Shown here in pieces: positions 1 through 51,279 of a DNA stretch of 64,000 nucleotides (the stretch's first letter is position 1; each line of letters starts with the position of its first letter). Where the stretch lies: NCBI GenBank assembly GCA_030544235.1, contig CM060478.1, positions 4,957,727 to 5,021,726 on the forward strand, read 5' to 3'. A model generated the notes under the pieces. That model was not told the DNA's origin. It did no database searches and saw only the letters and a program-made list of their open reading frames with translations. The position numbers and the translations under genes are program-made. This DNA comes from Lepturacanthus savala (lineage: Eukaryota > Chordata > Actinopteri > Scombriformes > Trichiuridae).

Positions 1-399
1 CCTCATTAGGAATAGTTTCTGCAGTAAATGTTTAAAGATTCAAGAGAAATCCGAGAGGTCAGCATCCAAAAACAGCATCGCTGCTTTCTCCAGCTCAACA
101 TGTTGATTTATATTCAGTTTATATTTCAATGCTGATGAATGCTGGATGGATACACAGAAAACAGGAAAAAAAAAAAAAAAACAAGCCTGCTGGACTAATG
201 AGGTGAAATTAATTCTTGCTGAATAATTCATTATGATCCAGTGAAAAGTGAATCACACTTATGAATTATTGAAGGGATGCGAAAAAGTTGCGAAACTCTA
301 AGAGAAAGAGCCGGATCTTTACATTTTGGATGTGAGACTCAGCCAGAATAAAACACAGGTAAAGATTGAGGATTAAATTAGTTTCTGCAAAGGCAGCGA

Positions 400-460
400 A
401 TGGACTCTGCAGGATTTGAACCTGTTGAACGACTGTCTGTCAACTAAACCACCTCAACGC
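400..460 (-). repeat. tRNA-like fragment, probably SINE or tRNA-pseudogene remnant
   Basis: On the minus strand, 441-451 reads TGGTTTAGTTG, a good Pol III A-box match. Bases 412-422 read GGTTCAAATCC, a good B-box match inside a four-base-pair T-arm-like stem. The boxes are only about 29 bases apart (start to start), shorter than the roughly 44 in an intact tRNA, and I could not fold an acceptor or anticodon arm. This suggests a decayed tRNA-derived SINE head rather than a working tRNA. Confidence 0.25.
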
Positions 461-1372
461 CGCTGTTTCCTTCTTTTTTCCTTCCTCAAATAACATAAAG
501 AAATAGAAGATACTACAAACTGTATTTCACTAATGACAAAACAACAATTAAATCATAATCAAAACAGAAAATGCCGGGTAATCAACCCCCCCGCCAACAC
601 GCTGCAGGGGAATAATAAACGGCTTTTTATTCTCTGAATTAAAAGCCTTATGAGATTGTTACAGCGACAAAATACACTCTTAAAATGCTCAGGCATGTAC
701 GGGGCTCCGGGAAGTTTAATGACTGAGAGTTCAAGAGCAGCGAGCACTTGGGGAAATGTCTCTGAGGACATAAAAAGAATGAGGCAGATGGCCTCCCACC
801 CAGAGCCCGCCGAGCCCTTCTCATGTGGGAATATCCTGTCTGTTCAGTCTAGACCTGGTTGTGATGTGGCATTTATTATAAATAAAAACTGACTTTCCTT
901 GACTTTGTTTTATTGGTTCACTTCATTAGGTAGGACACGGTGCAAACAGGGAATTAACAAGAGAGCAAAGTTCGCCCCTCCTTTTGGTGATTGTAATTAA
1001 TAATAATTACCGTATTTTTCAGACTATAAGGAGCACATCAAATCCTTTAATTTACTCAAAAATCGACAGTGGGCCATATGTGTCGGGGACAATGTCAAAA
1101 ATGTCATGTGGGGTGACCCTAAGAACTTGGTAGCATATAGTTAAACTCTCTTAAAAAGGTTTTTAAAAATTAAAAACACATATCATCACGTTTTATATAC
1201 AAAAATCACACAAAACCATGATTTTTTTGTGAAAAAAAATGCTACACATGGATTTTTAAATGACAGAACAAACCTGTACATTTCTAGAGACTTGATAAAT
1301 GCTTCTTAAAACTGTATTTAAATAACTTTTTGACTTTCTCATCTTTCCAACCATGTTTTTTCACTGATCCAC

Positions 1373-1700
1373 TAACCCATTTAAGACAACTACGGTTGCC
1401 GAAGTCTACGACTGTCATTTTGTGAAGTAAAAACAAATCTAAATGTTACTTATACAGTCGTTTTAATAAAATGATATTAGAAAACTTAAGGTTTTTTAGC
1501 AAAAAGTGTGAAAAGGTGTTTCCTGTCACATGACATCATCGACTTCCTGCCTCTTAATATTACCCAAAATTAATTGTATACCTGGGATAAATTGTGTTTT
1601 TTGTTTATGGGCATATGTGTGGAAGTTACAATTAAAGTTGCCAGTCAATAAAATGCTATTTAGTTCAAAGCAGAGTAGAAAACGGGAAAAAAAGATAAAA
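1373..1700 (+). mobile_element. truncated relative of the 56094-56555 piggyBac-type MITE, nested in the pogo-type element
   Basis: Starts CTAACCCATTTAAG at 1373, close to the TTAACCCATTTAAGCC end of the copy at 56094. It then follows that copy through shared blocks: GACTGTCATTTT, AAATCTAAATGTTACT, GACTTCCTGC/ACTTCCTC, TTTTTTGTTTATGGGCATAT (identical in both) and AAAATGCTATTTA. Similarity fades after about 1700 and no right-hand terminal repeat is seen, so the right end is lost. Confidence 0.55.
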
Positions 1701-1745
1701 TTGATAACATAATTGTGACTCAATTGATATAATGTATGAGAATTT

Positions 1746-1912
1746 TTGAGACATGCTCAGAAAGCAGATTTCAAACTAAAAGCTATAAATCATGTAGTAG
1801 AACGTAGGAATACAGCAGAGCAGCTGCAGGAGAATTCAATGAAAATCGTCCCAAGTGTTGAACTCAAGAACCTGAAGATGAAGAATTTGATGGATTTATG
1901 GAAGAGGAATGA
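1746..1912 (+). pseudogene. pogo-family transposase remnants (N- and C-terminal scraps)
   Basis: In one frame, 1752-1815 encodes KADFKLKAINHVVERRNTAE. This resembles the start of the helix-turn-helix DNA-binding domain of vertebrate pogo/POGK-like transposases (typical recalled form FKLKVI.FAEEHGNRAA). In another frame, 1865-1912 encodes QEPEDEEFDGFMEEE and a stop, matching the acidic EFEGF-type tail of that family. The catalytic DDE region between them is deleted, so this is an internally deleted relic. The open frame begins at a TTG, not an ATG. Confidence 0.5.
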
Positions 1913-3059
1913 AATGAAAAGTGAGTGAATTCTTTTGTATTTTATGTGTTACACACTGAACAATATCGAGAGTTATTGCGAATGAGTTGAATAAAGTTTG
2001 ATGTATCTGATTTGTTTGGCTTAATGCACCTTATAGTCCAAAAAATATGGTAATTTAATTTTTAAAGTTACAGTAGTTATATATTATGTATAAAACAAAC
2101 TTATAGGTTTCATTAATTATTTATTATTATATAATTTTTCATTTTTAATTTGTTGTTCGAATTTTTATGCATTAAGTTTTCACCTTATTCATTTATTACT
2201 TCTTAATTAACTCAACCCAGTCTCCTACAGCAGCAATAGCATTTTCTAGGCAAGTGATTTTCAACAGAAAATTCATTTCCTGTTGTTTTTTTTGCTTTTT
2301 CTATTAAGTCTGTGAAAGTTAAAAGTATTTCATTTGTTTTCCTATAATTTACATCAAAGCAACACAACACAGCAGCATCAAAGGTCTGATGAAAAGACTC
2401 TGCATGGTCATGTTTAAGGTTAAAGAAAAAATGGTGGATTTGATTCATATTTTAATCATTTAATTATTAAAATAAACCTTTTTTAGGCTTATCCAAAGTG
2501 TTTTTGTTGCCTAAACACAGAGGACTCACATACTTTAAGTTAAGGAATATACATAACATCCTATAGCATTAAATACTAGCAATTATATTTCCTTGGGAAA
2601 CAAATTGTAGATTTGACTGGCCTCTTTTTCAGGTTTATAACTTTCTATGATTTGGCTTTTTATTGATTGATCATCAGTATTTATATTCTTTTCTGTTGTT
2701 TTAGAGTCTACACTGATGCTCTGTTGGGTTTAGTCCTAGTTAGTGTGTGTTAGTGCCTCACACTGCATCATGTTTCTGCCAATGTTTTGCGAGGAAGGAC
2801 AGAAATTCTTTCACCGCGATTTCTCAGACCTCAAGGATACACAGTTTGGTGAGCATCCGCAAAATAAACAGAAACCTTGTTTGCAATAAAAATCCAGAGG
2901 GCAGCTTTGAGTTTATGAAAACACTTTAAGCTCGTGAAAACTGCGGTGTGAGTCTTTATATGGCTCTGGAGGAGATTACAAATTGAGGACAGAAAGACTG
3001 TTACAAACAAGCAGAAACCTATGAGGCTGGAAAAAAGAAGACAATCAGAAAATGCCAGA

Positions 3060-3250
3060 AACTGCAGTTCCTTGAATGTCCACTTGAGACTGGCTCCAAA
3101 AATGGAGGCAATCCCTATAGACCCAAATGTTAAAATGGACAACAGCCCCGCTCTAGTGGCCACTATATGGCCACTTCTGTCACTCAAGATGGTTACAGGC
3201 AAAACGCCAAATTCAAGGCTTCAAAACGGAATCCACAAACAAATGCGGAG
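3060..3250 (+). repeat. dispersed fish repeat fragment
   Basis: Contains GTCCACTTGAGACTGGCTCC, CCCTATAGACCCAAATGTTA and CTTCAAAACGGAATCCACAA. I recall these blocks in the same order from a very common unclassified teleost repeat. A partly related fragment with GAGTGGCCACTGG may lie at 37140-37340. The frame across it on the minus strand is not a gene. Confidence 0.45.
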
Positions 3251-3811
3251 TTAAAAGAAAAAGAAAAAAAAAAGGTGGAATGCCCCTTTAAAAACACAGT
3301 GTGGTCTAATTGACAACAATATTTATTCATCATTAACTAACTAAATTACAGATACTGCAGTGTCTGTTCAGATGAACCTGAACTGATTGTAGTTTCACTT
3401 GAATAAACAGATGTAAATGCTTGTATTCATATTTTAAATGATCACAGTCCCCGGTTTTCAATGGAACATTATTATTTCAATTAATTTTAACATCCTGCTC
3501 TGAGGATTCTAGTCATGTTTTTGGTTATTTTCTAGCACAAAAATTGTCAAATTTAAAGACACGGTGCGTCAGCAACAAAACACTTTCATGTATCGCAGCA
3601 GCTGTAATCCAACAATACTGGAATCAGCCTTGAAAAATCCTTATTATTGTATTATATTCTGTTAAATGAGTGCATTCAATGTATTTTATTGGGTTTTTTT
3701 ATTATTATTTTTTCATTTTAAAAAGAAAAATGCTGCTTATGTAAACCTCTCTGAAGTGAAAAGGAAATTAAATACTTCTGCTGATTAAAGCTCGGACTGT
3801 TCCACTCTAAG

Positions 3812-4450
3812 GGTGTGTGTGTGTGTGTGTGTGTGTGGATATATACACAGTATATTATCTGCACTGAAAGATGAAAGAGGTGCTGCGGCATGATAAAGTG
3901 TCTTTGTGTGAGAGGGGAGCGAGGGGAGGACACACAGCGGACTGGAGGGAAGGAGAAAGTGAGAGAGGAGGGGGAAAAAAGACAAAGTGAGTGAGAGATG
4001 AGGGAAAAGGGTGAGAAGAAAGATGGGGGAGAAACATGGCTGTCAGCATGTTTCCTGCTAGAGTGGAGATTAAAGAGCTTTCAGCACGTCAGCATACACT
4101 TAGACCAACAAGTCTTTCTCTGTGTAACACACACACCCACACGCATGCACACACACATGCACACTAACACACACACACAACACACATGTCCTCAAACAGT
4201 CTCCTTGACACTGGGGCTCATCGACAGCGGGAGCACATTGACAGCAGGAGCACATCGGCAGCAGGAGCACAGCTGATAAGGAGGAAGAAAAGGAGATGGA
4301 AAAACGCCACATATCTCTGCCCACACACACATACACACACATGTGCGTGCGCACACACACACACACACAGAAGCTGCAACCTCCTGATTTCTGATTCCAG
4401 GCAGAGTTCTTCCCTTCTTTCTCTTTAACACACACACACAAACACACACC
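3812..4450. repeat. GT/CA microsatellite cluster with an 18-bp minisatellite
   Basis: A pure (GT)n tract at 3813-3837 is followed by broken CA arrays at about 4127-4180, 4322-4370 and 4428-4450. Between them, 4221-4272 is three tandem copies of a 17-18-base unit built on GACAGCAGGAGCACAT, with one or two changes each. The flanks 3905-4020 are purine-rich on the plus strand (GAGAGG/GGGAAAAA type). All reading frames across the region are products of these repeats. Confidence 0.8.
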
Positions 4451-4604
4451 AGCTGAGAGTAAAGTGTCGGGTCAAGTCAAACGGTCTCAGTCAGAGAAAC
4501 TGTTGATACGCTGTCCTGTGAGCTCGGAAAAAGAAAAGAGGAAAATAAACAGTGTCACTCAAATCATGAGACCTGGTTGTGAGTGGACAATATATTTTTT
4601 TGTC

Positions 4605-4705
4605 AAGTTACTGATGATCTTTGGGTTGGGGACTGTTGGTCTGGACAAAAACAAAAAAAAAGACATTTTAGGTTGAATCATCAGCTTTTATGAACCAACT
4701 AATCT
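4605..4705 (+). repeat. fragment of the dispersed GATCTTTGGGTTG MITE family
   Basis: Carries CTGATGATCTTTGGGTTGGG, GACTGTTGGTCTGGACAAA and ACATTTTAGGTTGAATCATC, shared nearly word for word with 21100-21180 and 41285-41355 and, inverted, with 58490-58510. The family's outer edge elsewhere ends in TTAGTTGCAGCCCTA, consistent with a non-autonomous DNA transposon. Confidence 0.65.
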
Positions 4706-4937
4706 AGTAAATATTAATCCAGTAAATATACTCAACATCCACAGATGTGGTTGTAAGTCAACAATATTTTTTGCCATATTACTCTTAAACTCAAAATTAA
4801 ACTTTTATGCTCTGTAAGAATTGGGGCTGGGCAACGATTAAAACAGTAATCACAATCAATCAAACTGTTATATGCAAAATCCAATAATGAATTCAAAACT
4901 AGTGTGTAACACTTTTATTTAAATGCACTACTATATC

Positions 4938-5126
<189 letters not shown>

Positions 5127-6199
5127 TATATATTGCATATATATAATATTGCAGGGGTTACTAAATACTTTGGTTGTGTTGACTGAAGATGTCAAATGTT
5201 CTGTTCTCTTCTCTTCATTCTCTTCTTTTCTAACACAGCAGCAACAGACTTTTACAAAATAAAAGCCACTGATAATCGGTAAAATAAGATAACGTGATGA
5301 TAACGCATTAAATTGCTCTAGTAAGAATATGAATATGAATATGACCAGAGTAACGAGCCTTTCTAAAATAAGATGGGAACAAAAAGGAGCAGATTTTTCT
5401 TTCATGTGATTGTTCTCTCTGCCTTTGGTCTCCTCTGTACTTTACCTCTCAACAGGTGGGCCAGACCTTTGACACAGCAGCCATATTGATATAAAATAAT
5501 AGGCAAAAACAGGTGTTCTAGTTACAGTAATTAAGGTTCTGATCCCTTCAGGTCAAACAGAGTCAGGCTGCTGCTGCTCTTCATGTTGGTTCAAAGGAAA
5601 AAAAGGCTAAAAAGGAACCAAAGGAACCTTAATTGGCATCAATAGTAACTCCTGTGTTTTCACTACTATTTCATGTTCATAATAAAGTCTATTGAGAACT
5701 AAGACGCAAACCGACTGGCCTAACGAGGCCGATACAGGGCAGGAGTGAGGAGAAAAGAAGGATAGAGAGACACAGGAAATAAAATAGCCATAAAAAAGAC
5801 ATTTAAAAAAAATGGATTATACTGTAGATTCATAAATCTGAGGTTTCTGAAACTGGAGAACAGAGGAGCAGATTCTGACAAAAGAGTCTGCAGGAAATTA
5901 CATTTCCAGCAATTGCGAATAATTATATGCTGATTATTTTTCATGGGATCAAAGGCAAAGCGCGATACTTCTTTCAATTTTCCTCCCGACACTGGAGCGA
6001 ATTCTTTACAGCAGTGTTCATCAGATCAGCTCTGGACAAAGAGATTTCAAAGAAGTAAAAACGAGTTGAGATTAACAGCAGGTAACATGTTTTCACAGAT
6101 TGAACAAACTGTAAAGATAGAATATATACGAATAATTTAAATCATTTTAATTCATGATTATGATTGTAGCTTCAACTCTCTTACTGCAGAGCTGAGTTG

Positions 6200-6840
6200 A
6201 TTAATTGATTATCCATCCATTCTCTACACCCGTTTATTTGTATTCTCTATTCTTCTATTTGTACAACTAATCAATTAATTGTTTCAACAATCAATAGATT
6301 AATCCACTATCAAAACAGTCATTAGTTGCAGCCCTAGCCACAACCCAAAGATCATCCGTTTACTATTACAGAAAACTAACAGAACCAGAAAATAATCAAA
6401 TTTCAGAAGCTGGAATCAGAGAATTTGGACATTTTCTTCTTAAAAATGACTCAGATCATTTATTAAAAGTAATGTGAATGTTGGCAACTAATCAATTAAT
6501 TGGCTAATAGTTTGCAGAAGAATCGCTTTTAGTTGCTGCTCTACTTGGGTCAAAATAAGACACCACCAAGTTTGAGATATTCTAATTTTTTCCTACTTTG
6601 TGAATATTTGTAATCGTTAGTTGTTGTTAATAAGCGGCTCTTATTAGTTGTATTTTAAGCTTCTCTGAAATGTAAAACTACACAGAAAGAGGAAAAAAGT
6701 TGAATCGTCTTTGAGATACAGAGCTCGACATTTTACACCAATTTATGAACCAAACAACTAATCGATTGATCGTTTCAATAAACAATAGATCCATCGACAA
6801 TCAAAATAGTCATTAGTTGCAGCCGTAATACATAGAGGTA
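6200..6840 (-). repeat. three MITE fragments of the TTAGTTGCAGCCC family
   Basis: Three pieces lie close together. 6265-6337 ends CATTAGTTGCAGCCCTAG. 6338-6545 holds the inverted core (CCAAAGATCATCCGTTTACT, GAAGCTGGAATCAGAGAATT). 6720-6830 repeats the end with CATTTTACACCAATTTATGA and CATTAGTTGCAGCCGTAA. The same modules occur at 20993-21262, 41230-41660 and 58435-58635. Confidence 0.65.
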
Positions 6841-7883
6841 CTGGAATATAGTAAATAATCTAGTAAATATTCTACACATTATATTGAAGGTCTTAGCACA
6901 ATTAAGTAGAAATCATATAACAAATAAATTGCTATAAAGCAAATTTCCCACAAAGGTCTGATACATCCAGAGATATTAAAGGAATAAATACAGAACGTCA
7001 GTATAAAAGGCTTCAAGACATAAGATATCATTTGACTTTGCATTTCAGCAAACATGAATTATTTGTGAAAGTCTGTCTAGAATCCATATGTTAAAGCTGG
7101 CAATTATCCAGCAGATGCTTCAGACTACTCTTCACTATGGCTTTTTTTGTATATTTCCACGGAGATGTATCCACATTTCAACTGAATTTACAGAAAATCA
7201 CTAGAAGAAAATTGAATGCACGTTTCGATCATCTTTGTGCAAATATTTGGAGTGGGTTCATCAAGATAGACAGCCGGGTGCTCGTTTTCCAGACGGGGGG
7301 CATTAAACCATCGCAGACGAAGCGGGCGAGACGAGACGCTGTAATTGAAAGAGCAGCGTTCAAAACCGCAAATGATGGAAAAAAATGAATGTAGAAAACA
7401 AGGCGGAAATATGACATTTCTGCTTGTGTCGTGTATTAATTTGAGGGACGCGACCTTGCCGTTCCACACCTTTTGTCTGCTGCTATTTATCATCTGTCAT
7501 TTCTACTATGAGCCTGTTTCCATTGCAGATTGCTGCATTTTTATTTCATAAATCCACAATTCTGCCCACAGACAAGCATCCTAAAGAAGCTTTTTGCATT
7601 ATGTTGTGTTTAAATGGTTAATGGAAATCTATTTTTGGAGATTAAAGCTTAGAAAATCTGTTTTTGTGTTAGACTGGTGTAGTAATTCTTGCAATAGAGA
7701 AGAAATATGGGAATCTGTTTAAAAAAAAAGGAATAACACAGGCTGCAGAGTAAATGTGTGGAAACATGGAGGTGTAGTAAGCAATGTTAACGCCACAGAG
7801 TGCAGACCCCTGTGCTGTAACATTTCACTCTCTGTGGGTACAGTTGCCCACAGCCTATATTCCTGCTCCCTGTAGAGCTCCTG

Positions 7884-7884
<1 letters not shown>

Positions 7885-7933
<49 letters not shown>

Positions 7934-7948
7934 TACACACACACACAT
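7885..7948. repeat. (CA)n microsatellite
   Basis: About 22 uninterrupted AC units, then ATACAT interruptions and a further short AC run. Scattered shorter CA runs continue through 8085-8290. Confidence 0.95.
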
Positions 7949-8580
7949 ATCAGCACAGCACCGCTGAGAGCTACATTATTCCCTCATCACTTCCGAGGCC
8001 GTGGAAATACTATGAATTTACTAACCATGACCCAGAAACACACAGCTTCACTGCCTCTATACTGCCTTTCCCCTCACAAATACACTCACGCACACATTTA
8101 ATCACACACACAAGGTATATAATAGATATGCATGAACATACACCACAACCATGACCTGCATACACATCCATCAAGAAAAAAGAAAATTCTGAAACCTAGG
8201 CAACTCAAACACACACACACATTCTGATTTCACATAAAACTGGCATACACACACGTTCATACGCACACTCACGTGCACACACACACAGAAAAAGTAAGGT
8301 CTGGAACAGATATCTGTAATTGCAGCTTGTTCTGACAGAGGGTAGAACCACATTATTTTGGCAATTTTGCAGATTTTCCATCAAATTCCAGATGTTCCTT
8401 TGAGCCGTCGTCCTTCATGATGTCGGAGCATCTTTCTCTGGTGTAGAGAGTCCATTTTGTTTTTGAGAAAGCCCAATTTTAGCTTCACTTATCACAGTGG
8501 GTGACAACGCGTTTGAAAAGGGAAAGAAGGAGTGTAGAGAGGGTTCCTGCCGCCACCAGCAAAGGGACTTACACTTTCTG

Positions 8581-8583
<3 letters not shown>

Positions 8584-8664
<81 letters not shown>
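8584..8664. repeat. (GT)n microsatellite, about 40 units
   Basis: Uninterrupted GT dinucleotides for about 81 bases. The CVCVCV and HTHTHT frames here are artefacts. Confidence 0.97.
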
Positions 8665-8668
<4 letters not shown>

Positions 8669-10598
8669 AGAAAAGATCACAGAGGAAAACTACAGCATCT
8701 GTGAGCAACATGAATGTTTATGAGGACTTTCCCCTGACGATTCGGTTCGTGCACCACAGAGGTTCTGTTGTCACACATCATGCATACATAACCACAAAGG
8801 AGCAGCGCTTCTTATCCTCAAGCATTCACAACTACAACAGAACACCAAAGTGCATGAGGCATCACTGGCCGACGCTTTTCTGAACTCTCTCCTCTTAATT
8901 AAGATTCTCCTTCGCGACTCTTTACTGCAAACACTCTGATGGTTCAGTTCTCATGGTCACTAACAGCAACTTCACTTTATTATCATTTGCTCAATAAGCA
9001 AGGACGACTGAGACCTGATATATTACCTCTATTAAAGAATTACAAAGATCCATCTTCATCCTTGATGTGTTATTAGAACAGAAAGTTTGATTTCTGTGTT
9101 CTATTCAACTCTCTAATTAAATGAGAAAAATATGATTTGAGGAACATTCAGTCTGCTTCTTAAACGTCCACTGCAGACCTGTTTTAAATTATGTTTACTA
9201 TGATTATTATGTTGTTTAATATGTTTCTTATTATTATTATTGACGTTGGTGTTAGTCATATTAAAAGAAATTGTTAATATTATTATCATGACTCTTACAA
9301 CTACTCATATATTTTTCTTCCTTTTTATATATTTTTCCCTCCTTCCATCCATGCTTTTTCGTTGTTTTCTGTAAATATTTATTGTATATGTCGCTGTGTT
9401 TGTCTTGCATTAATTAAGAAAAAGAATATAGTTTTTCCCCATAAATAAGAGTTAAAATGATCACATTACACATTATTTGCATTAATACTTGCATCAACAA
9501 CTTAAAAAAACAACTTAAAAAAATAAATATTGTTCTTTGAATTGAGTGCTTTGAATTGAAATGCATGAACATGGAATAAATGTTGAAATTTCCATTTTTT
9601 TTTCTTTAGATATCTCTCTGGTTTTCGTAAACTGAAGGTTAAATAATCCTATTGATCATATTTATAATGTTTTTCTTTACATAAAAAGGAGGTGTTGTTA
9701 TTGATATGTAAATGTTTAATGGTCCGACCCACTTGAGATATATAGATTATATTTCTCATGTTGGGATTCTAAATATCTGCACAATCGACTTGTTGAACCC
9801 CTGAAACACTTGATAATCTGGTCACAACCTTTCCCAGGAATCGATAAAATAGTTTTGATCAGATTTCCAGGGAATCCCAGGTTCCGGGATTAAACCCTAC
9901 CATAAATGGAGGCAACTGACATTTAAAGATGTCCAAAATCTTTCTTTTTTATTTGAATCTTCGATCTTGGAAACTTCCTCTTCGATAAAAGAATGTGAAA
10001 ACAATTCTAGCAACATATTTGGCACACAAGGTGGCCATAAACTTAGGAAAAACACATTTTCATTATAGAGAAACATAAATCCAGCATAAAATGCGTATAA
10101 CTATAGAGTTGTGGAATTATCTGGCTGCGTGTATTTAGTTTTCCCCCCAACTCACTGTTCAGTGAGCATTAAAGCGACAGTGGATCAACTGTTTTCAAAG
10201 TTTTAGCTCCGGTTTGGTTTTCACTAACTCCTGTGGGTTCGTCAGAGCTTTTTCTTTGAAAGCGGCTGCCGGCTGCAGCTGGAAATGAGGTTTTCCGGCC
10301 AGGAAACCAAATCAATGAGCTGAAAAATGCTGGGATGCTCTGTAGAGCTGAGGAGGAGCCACAGAGTCGGATGAATATTCGCTGCAGGTGTGAAGCTAGG
10401 TGCAACACCGTTATTTCCCCTTTGTTTTATAATATAGACAGATTGGTTGGCACCTTTAATAGATGGAATTCCCTTTGCATCACTCTGATTCTGAGCTCTA
10501 CTACATGTTTAATTGATTCATTTAAACAATGTCAGCCCATATAAGCTGTAATGTATTAGTGTATTATTGTAATTACCACTCATTAACAGCGCTCGTAC

Positions 10599-49786
<39,188 letters not shown>

Positions 49787-49930
49787 CTCGCTAAAAGTTC
49801 GGGGAGTCGGGTCCTGGTGTAGAGCCGGTGGAAAAAAACGTCAGGTTGTGTTAAAAAGGGTGGGACATCCCCGACTAGCCCAGCCGCACTGAACAGCCCC
49901 GTATTCAGCTAGCTCGCAACCTGCTAACAA
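49787..49930 (-). promoter_or_regulatory. smap1 5' UTR and likely promoter region
   Basis: Immediately 5' of the start codon the sequence is richer in G, C and CpG than the surroundings (GTCGGGTCC, CCGACTAGCCCAGCCGCAC, CCCCGTATTC), with no TATA box at a sensible distance. The minus strand carries CTGACGTT (about 49838-49845), resembling a CRE half-site. The transcription start is not determined. Placement is inferred from position only. Confidence 0.4.
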
Positions 49931-51081
49931 GGTAATATGGATCCAAGGCAGCATCATCCCTGCTGCCTTCAAGACTGTCGGAATTTTTACAGCTGGATGT
50001 CAACGTGGGAGAAGGACAAACGTGTTAAAAACAGAAACCACGTCATCTGCACTGTTCACTTCAATAAATGCTGTTATAATTATTGTATTATTCCATTCAC
50101 AGATATAGGTATAGCTTGTGTAAATATTAAATAAGTATTTTATAATTTATTGTACTTGTATTGGCCTGGGAGTTTGACACATCATTTTAATATAGGTACT
50201 TGTAGTACTTCTTGTATGCATGTTTCAAATAAAATCTTTCTTTGTCCCAAATATTAACTATTTAATTGGTAAAAATGGAAAAGAGCAATTTGCTGATCAG
50301 AATAATGTCACCATCCTGTTAAATGATCTGTATAAATGTGCATATCTATATTAATTAACTGTTTTTATTCTAGTTGACATTTGTGTTAATGTGGAATTGT
50401 GATTATTATATCTTAACTTTTATTATATCATTAATATTATCAATATAAATAAGTATTACATTAATAATATGATTAGTACCAATAATAATCATATTATTAA
50501 TATACATTGTTGTAATTATAATTGAAAATGACATTACTATTATATGCATATTGTTAGAGGGGTAGTATTTAATAAGCGTACAATTCTTCCTACTCCTTTT
50601 TGAACATGTAAATGGGTGTTAAATGATTGTTGATTTTGTTTTACATGTTAATAACAAATAAATCAACTAAACCATTATATCTTTTTTGGCTTTTTTTTTT
50701 TTTATTTTTTCTTGTTTCGCCACATTGAAGGCTCCAAAAGTCTGAGTAATTACATCAGTACTTGTCAGCCTTGGGTTTAAGATCTCTGCAAGGGTCATTT
50801 CTTACACAGATGCAGTAACAAGGGTTGAGAAAAATCCTTTTTGCAGTCAGGCAGGCTTATGCCCTTCCAGAATTAATTGACGTGCACCTCACATCAAAAT
50901 GTCATAACGCCTTAAAGTCAGACAGAGATTATACTGCTCTCAGAACAGTTGTGCACCTTGAAATATCCTAATTTACAGCAGATATTTTAATTTTCGCAAT
51001 TGATAGTCGGTATGTAAAGAACAAGTTTTACTATTAAGATTAACAGGATCGAAGCATCTTGACAGTAAGTCAGCATTGTGA

Positions 51082-51084
<3 letters not shown>

Positions 51085-51112
<28 letters not shown>

Positions 51113-51209
51113 CTGTGGATTAAACCTAAATTAAATATTAAATAGATTTAACTGTGTATATCTTACCTGATGGACTCCACCTCCCCATTTCGTTGACAAG
51201 AGAGGAAAA

Positions 51210-51276
<67 letters not shown>
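51085..51276. repeat. two (TA)n tracts 100 bp apart
   Basis: 51085-51112 (about 14 units) and 51212-51276 (about 32 units) flank a 99-base unique segment containing TTACCTGATGGACTCCACCT. Confidence 0.95.

Positions 51277-51279
<3 letters not shown>

Larger units (their letters stand above)
1007..2053 (+). mobile_element. pogo/Tc1-type DNA transposon derivative, internally decayed
   Basis: Imperfect terminal inverted repeats of 29 bases lie at 1007-1035 and 2025-2053 (25 of 29 identical), each with TA at the outer edge as expected for Tc1/mariner/pogo insertion. The core terminal motif GACTATAAGG is one I recall from abundant fish elements. Pieces of a transposase remain near the right end (separate entry). 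About a third of the interior (1373-1700) is related to another element, the piggyBac-type copy at 56094-56555, so the copy appears to carry a nested insertion. The element is incapable of movement. Confidence 0.7.

Noticed and set aside
2831..3202. 123-codon minus-strand frame with hydrophobic stretches that could suggest a membrane protein
   Set aside because: It lies across a dispersed fish repeat on the antisense strand; no family match and no splice partners.
3718..4049. Proline/serine-rich minus-strand frames (LLSHFLLPSSPL)
   Set aside because: They come from purine-rich low-complexity DNA beside GT arrays; three frames are open at once, as expected of simple sequence.
10169..10408. 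Candidate next smap1 exon or separate gene on the minus strand (79 codons)
   Set aside because: No resemblance to SMAP1 downstream sequence (no clathrin box or DLLGLD), and no convincing acceptor or donor.
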